NCBI GenBank assembly: GCA_036399835.1
Contig: DASWMI010000222.1
Coordinates: 1 to 13,473 of the forward strand
Direction of reading: 5' to 3'
DNA length: 13,473 nucleotides
Source: DASYML01 sp036399835
Lineage (GTDB): Bacteria > Acidobacteriota > Blastocatellia > Pyrinomonadales > Pyrinomonadaceae
Shown here piece by piece: positions 8,615 to 13,473 of the stretch (the stretch's first letter is position 1; every line of letters starts with the position of its first letter). Below the pieces are notes generated by a model. That model searched no databases, was not told the origin of the DNA, and saw only the letters and a list, made by a program, of their open reading frames with translations. A program made the translations under genes and the position numbers.

Positions 8615-10324
8615 ATGGAGCGAGAAAGTTTAGAGATGGATGTGGTGTTTGTCGGCGCTGGTCCGGCGAACCTGAGCGGGGCGCTGCACCTGGCGCGGCT
8701 CGTGGCTGAACACAACAGGGCGATTGAAAGCGGCGAGCGCGAAGGCGAGCCTCTCGGCGAGGTTGAGATCGGCGTGATCGAGAAGGGCGCTGCCGTCGGC
8801 GCTCACATACTTTCGGGCGCGGTGATGGACCCCAAGGCGCTGGCCGAGTTGATGCCGGATTTCAAAGATCAGGGCGCGCCGCTCGAATCTCCCGTCAGGG
8901 AAGACTATTTTTTATACCTCACGCAAAAGCGCGCCATACGCTCGCCCATCACGCCGCCGCCGCTCAAGAATCACGGCTATTACATCGTTTCTCTCAATCG
9001 CCTGACAGCATGGCTCGGAGAAAAATGCGAGGAGGCGGGCGTTAATATCTTTCCCGAATTTCCGGGCGCTGAAATGCTCTATGACGGGCAGGACAGGGTG
9101 ACGGGCGTGCGCACGGGCGACAAGGGGCTGGACCGGGAAGGCAAGCCGAAAGCGAATTTTGAGCCGGGCGTGGACCTGCACGCCAAAGTGACCGTGCTCG
9201 GCGAAGGGCCGAGAGGCTCTCTGACCAAGCAGCTCATCGAGCGACTGAACCTGAACGAAGGGCGCGAGCCGCAAGTCTACAGTATAGGCGTCAAGGAGCT
9301 TTGGGAGTTGCCGGACGACCGCTATCCGGCGGGGCGCGTGACGCATACGCTCGGCTATCCTTCGGACACGAAGACATACGGCGGCGGCTGGATTTACGGG
9401 ATGCAGAACCGCATCATCAACCTGGGCTACGTGACCGGGCTTGATTACAGCGACCCGTTGCTGGACCCGCACGCGGAGTTCCAGCGTTTCAAACAGCACC
9501 CGCACATCGCCAGCCTGCTCGAAGGCGGCAAGATGATACGCTACGGCGCGAAGACCATCGCGGCGGGCGGCTATCACGCGATGCCGCAGATTTACGCGGA
9601 CGGCGTATTGCTCGTCGGAGACTGCGCGGGCTTTCTCAATTCGCAAAGGCTAAAGGGAATCCACACGGCCATCAAGAGCGGGATGCTCGCGGCGCAGGCT
9701 ATCTTTGAATCGCTCCTGGCGAAAGATTATTCCGCACGCCAGCTTCAACGCTACGAGCAGTTGGTCCAGGAAAGCTGGATCGTCCCGGAGCTGCGAAAGG
9801 TCAGAAATTTTCACGCGGGATTTCGCTACGGGCGCTGGCTCGGAATGGCGAACGCGGGTCTGCAATTTATCACGGGCGGGCGCTCATGGGGACTCTTCGA
9901 CCGTGCGAGCGCAGAGCCGGGCCACGAGGCTATGCGGAAGCTGGCCGACTACGGCTACCGCAACGATAATCCGGACCAGCGTTACGACGGCCTCAAGTTC
10001 GACGGCAAGCTGACCTTCAACAAGGTGACGGATGTGTATCACGCGGCAGTTAGCCACGATGAAGACCAGCCCGTGCATCTTCACGTCCTGGATACGAATA
10101 TCTGCTCGACGCGCTGCGCTGAAGAGTATGGCAATCCCTGCCAGCGTTTCTGTCCGGCGGCTGTTTACGAGATGGTCGAAGACGGCGCTGACGGCAAGCG
10201 TCGTTTACAGATCAACTTTTCCAACTGCGTCCACTGCAAAACCTGCGACATCATGGACCCGTACCAGATTATCAACTGGGTCACGCCCGAAGGCGGCGGC
10301 GGGCCTGATTACGTCGGGATGTAA
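8615..10324 (+). CDS. Electron-transfer flavoprotein-ubiquinone oxidoreductase (ETF-QO, ETFDH family)
   Basis: This 569-residue membrane-associated iron-sulphur flavoprotein passes electrons from reduced ETF to the quinone pool. The N-terminal FAD-binding motif is VFVGAGPANLS (11-21). The second FAD motif VLLVGDCAGFLNSQRLKGIH (331-350) is highly typical. The C-terminal ferredoxin-like domain has FCPA (Cys513) and CVHCKTCDI (Cys538, 541, 544); the 25-residue gap between the first two matches the four 4Fe-4S ligands of the human enzyme. Extra cysteines lie at 497, 501 and 509. Length is as expected for the bacterial family. GGAG lies 8 bases before the ATG. One oddity is Asn18 in the dinucleotide-binding loop where Gly is usual. 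No etfAB genes lie in the window. Its 3' end faces a convergent DAO-type flavoprotein gene. Confidence 0.97.
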   Translation: MERESLEMDVVFVGAGPANLSGALHLARLVAEHNRAIESGEREGEPLGEVEIGVIEKGAAVGAHILSGAVMDPKALAELMPDFKDQGAPLESPVREDYFLYLTQKRAIRSPITPPPLKNHGYYIVSLNRLTAWLGEKCEEAGVNIFPEFPGAEMLYDGQDRVTGVRTGDKGLDREGKPKANFEPGVDLHAKVTVLGEGPRGSLTKQLIERLNLNEGREPQVYSIGVKELWELPDDRYPAGRVTHTLGYPSDTKTYGGGWIYGMQNRIINLGYVTGLDYSDPLLDPHAEFQRFKQHPHIASLLEGGKMIRYGAKTIAAGGYHAMPQIYADGVLLVGDCAGFLNSQRLKGIHTAIKSGMLAAQAIFESLLAKDYSARQLQRYEQLVQESWIVPELRKVRNFHAGFRYGRWLGMANAGLQFITGGRSWGLFDRASAEPGHEAMRKLADYGYRNDNPDQRYDGLKFDGKLTFNKVTDVYHAAVSHDEDQPVHLHVLDTNICSTRCAEEYGNPCQRFCPAAVYEMVEDGADGKRRLQINFSNCVHCKTCDIMDPYQIINWVTPEGGGGPDYVGM

Positions 10325-10333
10325 AATCATAAC

Positions 10334-10451
10334 CAGCCACAGAGGCACGGAGACACAGAGAGAGAGAGTCAGAGAATAATTAGGAAAGATGAGTTGAACA
10401 GTCTATCAGCTCCTGATTTATCTCCTCTGTGCCTCCGTGTCTCTGTGGCTG
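10334..10451. repeat. Inverted-repeat element between convergent genes
   Basis: Two 27-base arms (10334-10360 and 10425-10451) are inverted copies of each other with only two mismatches, separated by 64 bases. Each arm is built from near-octamer units of the type CACAGAG/GCACGGAG/ACACAGAG. The similarity continues inward more weakly: the complement of 10411-10424 matches 10372-10385 at 11 of 14 bases. It starts 9 bases after the ETF-QO stop and could form a long hairpin in either transcript, serving as a two-way terminator or RNA stabiliser. Similar CACAGAG/CACGGAG intergenic repeats are, to my memory, widespread in bacterial genomes. There is no transposase or clear target-site duplication. 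Confidence 0.75.
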
Positions 10452-10472
10452 ATACAGTTGAATGTGCCGCCC

Positions 10473-11636
10473 TTAAAGAAATTCCGAGGCCGAGTTCGGT
10501 TGGCCTTCGATAAAGCGTGAGGGTCTGAGCGCGTGGACATCGAGCGTGTGGGCAGCGCCATCTAGGATTATCTCTGCGAGGAGTTGGCCGAGCGCGGGCG
10601 CGTGCATCACGCCGTGGCCGGACGAGCCGTTAGCCAGATAAAAGTTTTCCATTCCGGGAGCCAGCCCGAGCAGCGCGTGTCTGTCGGGCGACATCTCGTA
10701 GAGACCCGCCCAGCAACTCCGCCTGTCTATTGCCGCCTCTCTCAACGCGGGCACGCGCGCGTGCGCTAGGCTGACAACCTCTGCGATCCATTCATCCGTG
10801 ACCTCTTGCTCAAAAGGGTCTTCAACCTCCGGCTGGTCGGGCCAGAGCAGCAACACGCGCCCGTCTCTGACCCGCAGATGAAATCCATCCTCCACGAAGA
10901 TGGTCATGGGCATCTCTTCCGGCAAGAGGCTGGTGGGATAGGTCTGCGCAACCTGCCTGCGCAGAGGCTTGACCGGAAGACTGATGCCAGCCTGTTCGGC
11001 AACCTGTGCCGCCCACGCTCCGGCGGCATTGACGACGCAGCCCGCAGCAATCTCTTCAGCGGAGGTCTTGACGGCTGCGATGCGTTCCGGCCCTTTGAGA
11101 CGAAAGCCCGTCTGCGTTAGTCCGTAAACGAATCTGACTCCGAGGCGCGCGGCGCTCTCCGTATATCCGCGCAGGATTTGTAAGGGTCTGATAAAACCGT
11201 CGGTCGGGCAGAAGACACCGCCCGCCAGCTCTCCTGCTTGCACCGCAGGATTGAGCCGCTCGACTTCCGCCAGATTCACGCGCACGGCTTCATGCAGACC
11301 GTTGGCCCGCTGGACTTCCTGCGCCGCATAGAGCGCGTCCAGCTCTTCCTGTTGTCTTGCCAGAAAAAGATAACCGCAAGGGTTGTAAACGGAATCTATA
11401 CGGTGCTCAGCCGCAAAGCTTTTGAGCTTTTCGCGTGAGAGTAGAGAGAGATGTATGTTGACGGGTGTACTGAACTGCGCGCGAAAACCGCCCGTCGCTC
11501 GGCCCGTGCTGCCCTGGCCCGGCCCTGTGCCGCGCTCCAGGACCAGTACGTCCGTGCATCCCTTGCGGGCCAGATGATAGGCGATGCTCGCCCCTATGAC
11601 GCCAGCCCCGATGATGACGACTTCGGCAGACTGCAT
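10473..11636 (-). CDS. FAD-dependent oxidoreductase, DAO/sarcosine oxidase beta-like
   Basis: This 387-residue protein begins with an FAD-binding Rossmann motif VVIIGAGVIGASIAYHLA (6-23) and Glu34 at the end of the second strand. It has STGRATGGFRAQF (43-55), where DAO-family proteins contact the isoalloxazine, a second FAD-contact motif NAAGAWA (203-209), and a typical C-terminal loop GSSGHGVMHAPALGQLLAE (337-355). WAGLYEMSPDRHALLG (309-324) resembles sarcosine/dimethylglycine dehydrogenases and D-amino-acid dehydrogenases. Cys308 lies just before it but is not placed like the flavin-linked Cys of monomeric sarcosine oxidase with any certainty. It should oxidise an amino acid or N-methyl amine in the cytosol; the substrate cannot be told from sequence. 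GGAG lies 8 bases before the ATG. It follows rpoZ by 84 bases on the same strand. Confidence 0.9.
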   Translation of the reverse strand: MQSAEVVIIGAGVIGASIAYHLARKGCTDVLVLERGTGPGQGSTGRATGGFRAQFSTPVNIHLSLLSREKLKSFAAEHRIDSVYNPCGYLFLARQQEELDALYAAQEVQRANGLHEAVRVNLAEVERLNPAVQAGELAGGVFCPTDGFIRPLQILRGYTESAARLGVRFVYGLTQTGFRLKGPERIAAVKTSAEEIAAGCVVNAAGAWAAQVAEQAGISLPVKPLRRQVAQTYPTSLLPEEMPMTIFVEDGFHLRVRDGRVLLLWPDQPEVEDPFEQEVTDEWIAEVVSLAHARVPALREAAIDRRSCWAGLYEMSPDRHALLGLAPGMENFYLANGSSGHGVMHAPALGQLLAEIILDGAAHTLDVHALRPSRFIEGQPNSASEFL

Positions 11637-11720
11637 GAAGGCAACTCCGGCTCGCGCTTCACTGATAAAGAGCCTGCTTGCAATCCGCCCATGACAGGCT
11701 TTGAAACTTTCGGCGCGGCC

Positions 11721-11969
11721 TTATTCTTTCTCTTCTTTCGTAGCCTGTTTGAGGTCCGTGATCGCAAAGGGCACTTTCCCGTTCAAGACTTCTTCGAGCG
11801 CGATACGCGTCGGCTTGTGCTTTTGCGGGTCAATCTCTACGCGCGGACGCGCGCCGCGCTGAAGTTGTTTGCTTCTCTGCGCCGCGACGATAATCAAACG
11901 ATATTTTGAATCAAGCTCGGGCTGGACCTGCTCCTCGATTTCGCTGGCTGCTTCGGCTGTGCTGGACAT
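11721..11969 (-). CDS. rpoZ: DNA-directed RNA polymerase omega subunit
   Basis: This 82-residue protein matches the omega family: an acidic N terminus, the core helix region SKYRLIIVAAQRSKQLQRGA (21-40), and KPTRIALEEVLNGKVPF (52-68). Omega binds the beta-prime subunit and helps RNA polymerase assemble. Its place directly after gmk supports the call. The start is ATG at 11969, with an in-frame TAA three codons upstream. The leader is unusual: the best Shine-Dalgarno sequence (AGAGGAG) is about 25 bases away and a nearer GAGAGG is about 13 bases away, with a small hairpin between the two. Confidence 0.95.
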   Translation of the reverse strand: MSSTAEAASEIEEQVQPELDSKYRLIIVAAQRSKQLQRGARPRVEIDPQKHKPTRIALEEVLNGKVPFAITDLKQATKEEKE

Positions 11970-11979
11970 AATTATTTAA

Positions 11980-11992
11980 CGGCCTCTCGCCG
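11980..11992 (-). promoter_or_regulatory. Small hairpin in the rpoZ ribosome-binding region
   Basis: On the minus strand CGGC-GAGAG-GCCG forms a 4-base stem with a 5-base loop between the purine-rich AGAGGAG (11995-12001) and the rpoZ ATG. Folding would bring AGAGGAG to about 12 bases from the start codon. The structure is short, so a regulatory role is speculative. Confidence 0.25.
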
Positions 11993-12034
11993 CTCTCCTC
12001 TAATCAATAATTTCGGATTCGTCTTTCAAAGTTT

Positions 12035-12718
12035 TCAACCCGCAGAGGGCGCTGGCGGAAAGCTTTCGAGCACACGACGAATAATGCTCTCCTGGCGCAC
12101 GCGCCGCGCTCTCTCCGCATACACGATTGAGGCGAGCTGCGCCGCCGCGCGCTCTACTTCGTCGTTGATGACAACGTAGTCAAACTCGCCGTAGCGCAAG
12201 ACCTCTCGGCAGGCGTTGGTCAGCCGCAGCTCAAGGTCGGCAGGACCTTCAGAGCCTCTCGCGATGAGGCGCGCGCGCAGTATTTCAAAGGTCGGCGGGA
12301 GGATAAAAACGCTCACCGCCAGAGGCTCAAGCTCGCGTACACTTTCTGCCCCCTGGACGTCAATCTCAAGGATGATGTCGCGGCCCTGGTCCAGTTCGCG
12401 CCGCACCTCGTCGCACCCCGTCCCGTAGAGGTTTCCATGAACAACGGCCCATTCCAGAAAGCCTCCCGCGTCCTTCATCTCGTTAAACTCTGCGGTCGAG
12501 ACGAAATGATAATCGCGTCCATCCATCTCGTCGCCGCGGGGGCTGCGCGTCGTGAAAGAAATAGAATAGCCAAGATTCGGAACGCTTTTCAATATGTGGC
12601 GAATGAGCGTGCCCTTGCCGCCGCCCGAAGGCGAGCTGACGACGACCAGCATCCCGCGCGCCCCGGCCTCTTCGGTCGCTTCCTCAAGCTGTTTTCGGCT
12701 ACCGTCTTTATTCGACAT
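12035..12718 (-). CDS. gmk: Guanylate kinase
   Basis: This enzyme phosphorylates GMP (or dGMP) to GDP with ATP. From the chosen start it has 227 residues, slightly over the usual 200-210. The P-loop VVSSPSGGGKGT has its Lys at residue 35. The GMP-binding segment ISFTTRSPRGDEMDGRDYHFV (about 53-73), ILEIDVQGA (116-124) and a LID-like RGSEGPADLELRL stretch (about 154-166) are all present. The frame is open further upstream to 12772, but that extension (MQGWRLRLRS) lies inside the yicC coding region. ATG 12718 leaves an 11-base overlap with yicC and the usual short N-terminal tail. Second gene of the yicC-gmk-rpoZ cluster, 65 bases before rpoZ. Confidence 0.95.
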   Translation of the reverse strand: MSNKDGSRKQLEEATEEAGARGMLVVVSSPSGGGKGTLIRHILKSVPNLGYSISFTTRSPRGDEMDGRDYHFVSTAEFNEMKDAGGFLEWAVVHGNLYGTGCDEVRRELDQGRDIILEIDVQGAESVRELEPLAVSVFILPPTFEILRARLIARGSEGPADLELRLTNACREVLRYGEFDYVVINDEVERAAAQLASIVYAERARRVRQESIIRRVLESFPPAPSAG

Positions 12719-13473
12719 TCTGCACTTGCTCGCGGAGCTTTTCGACCGCAGCCTTAATCGCCAGCCCTGCATCCTTGATCGTCAGGTCGGTTGATTTCGA
12801 GAGCACTGTATTGGCCTCGCGGTTCAACTCCTGCAAGATAAAGTCGAGCCGTTTGCCCGTCTCTCCCTCGCTGTCGAGGGCTTCGCGGAATTGCCCGACA
12901 TGGCTCTTGAGCCGGGCTATCTCTTCGGAGATGTCGCTGCGGTCGGCCAGATATGCGACCTCCTGGGCCAATCTCCCCTGGTCCAGCTCTATGTTCTGTC
13001 CATCGCGTGCGACCAGCTCTGCGATCCTCTTTTGGAGCCGCGCGCGATAGGCTTCGACCAGGCTTCCGGCTGCCGCCTCGATGGTCGGGACGTGCTGCGA
13101 AATCTCGTCTAGGCGCGCGTGCATCTCTGCGGCGAGCGCAGCGCCTTCAACCTCGCGCATCTTTTCCAGCTCAGCGAGCGCTTCGTCAATGGCCTGCTCG
13201 ACGCCCGCGACCATCTCGTCGCTGAGACCGTCGCGGATGGGCTGCATGACGCCCGGCAGACGCGCGATGACGTTGATGTCAGGCTCGCCCGTCACCTCGA
13301 ACTCCTGCTGCATGGCGCGCAGCGCGTTGATAAAGCCGGTGATGAGCGGCTTGTTCAACTCGTAAGCGACCTCGCCCGTGCGCTCGAAGGTGATGCTGGC
13401 GTCCACGCGCCCGCGCGAAAGCCTGTTGCCGATGCGCCGCTTTACCTGGGCCTCAAGCGACGAAAGCTCGCTG
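12708..13473 (-). CDS. yicC: YicC-family endoribonuclease (5' end cut by window edge)
   Basis: The minus-strand frame is open from the right edge to TAA at 12708-12710, giving 254 visible residues of a family normally near 290. Reading begins SELSSLEAQVKRRIGNRLSRGRVD, which is the expected YicC N-terminal region around the conserved RG(K/R)V motif, so the apparent GTG start at 13406 is internal and the true start lies outside the window. The C-terminal half carries the family-defining block with DISEEIARLKSHVGQF and GKRLDFILQELNREANT, including acidic residues that bind metal in studied homologues. E. coli YicC is reported as an RNase acting in RNA turnover. It overlaps gmk by 11 bases, an arrangement that suggests translational coupling. 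Confidence 0.95.
   Translation of the reverse strand, partial: SELSSLEAQVKRRIGNRLSRGRVDASITFERTGEVAYELNKPLITGFINALRAMQQEFEVTGEPDINVIARLPGVMQPIRDGLSDEMVAGVEQAIDEALAELEKMREVEGAALAAEMHARLDEISQHVPTIEAAAGSLVEAYRARLQKRIAELVARDGQNIELDQGRLAQEVAYLADRSDISEEIARLKSHVGQFREALDSEGETGKRLDFILQELNREANTVLSKSTDLTIKDAGLAIKAAVEKLREQVQNVE

Noticed and set aside
8912..9646. 244-codon minus-strand frame inside ETF-QO
   Set aside because: It is antisense to a clearly conserved enzyme and has an Arg/Val/His-rich composition typical of such shadows.
11668..11698. AGCCTG/CAGGCT inverted repeat after rpoZ as a terminator
   Set aside because: The stem is only 6 bases with an 18-base loop and a poor U-tract, too weak to call.
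11451..11909. 152-codon plus-strand frame across rpoZ and the flavoprotein start
   Set aside because: It overlaps two well-supported minus-strand genes and resembles nothing known.
12719..12772. Longer gmk start at 12772
   Set aside because: The extra 18 residues lie within yicC, are not seen in guanylate kinases, and ATG 12718 gives the expected coupling overlap.

Overview
The window is high-GC, gene-dense bacterial chromosome with no sign of phage, plasmid or insertion-sequence content. The omega subunit and guanylate kinase sequences, together with a secreted/DUF3142-like gene pair and an Asn/Thr-rich lipoprotein, suggest an Acidobacteriota-type bacterium, perhaps Blastocatellia. That placement rests on recognition by eye, not on a search.

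Layout: (1) 1-797, minus strand: N-terminal part of a polytopic membrane protein that runs off the left edge. Its output domain lies outside the window. A good sigma70-type promoter with a dyad just downstream sits at 976-1004. (2) 798-1548: a long non-coding stretch holding that promoter and an unexplained hairpin with a U-rich tail at 1279-1320. (3) 1549-1878, plus: a small lipoprotein, nearly all N/T/S/G after the lipobox Cys, ended by a strong hairpin at 1905-1940. (4) 2000-2893, plus: an RNase D-type 3'-5' exonuclease with an HRDC domain and a TTG start. (5) 2924-5017, minus: a YyaL/DUF255 thioredoxin-fold protein, convergent with the RNase D gene. (6) 5126-8237, minus: two overlapping genes, a membrane-anchored DUF3142-like protein followed by a 764-residue exported protein of unknown function. 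(7) 8238-8614: a divergent promoter region. (8) 8615-10324, plus: electron-transfer flavoprotein-ubiquinone oxidoreductase (ETF-QO). (9) 10334-10451: an intergenic inverted-repeat element. (10) 10473-13473, minus: yicC-gmk-rpoZ followed by a sarcosine-oxidase/DAO-type flavoprotein. yicC is cut by the right edge.

How the genes fit together: yicC-gmk-rpoZ is a conserved housekeeping cluster (RNA turnover, GMP to GDP, RNA polymerase assembly). The DAO-type flavoprotein occupies the slot after rpoZ. It converges on ETF-QO, the enzyme that passes electrons from ETF-linked dehydrogenases to quinone, so a shared electron route is possible but unproven. The exported/DUF3142-like pair is the least understood unit.

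No clear novel defence or mobile system is visible. The items most worth a second look are the inverted-repeat element, a strand-biased 9-mer (CTGGTCCAG) seen eight times, the DUF3142/exported-protein pair, and the structured non-coding region near 1279-1320. There are no tRNA, rRNA or CRISPR signals that I can recognise.
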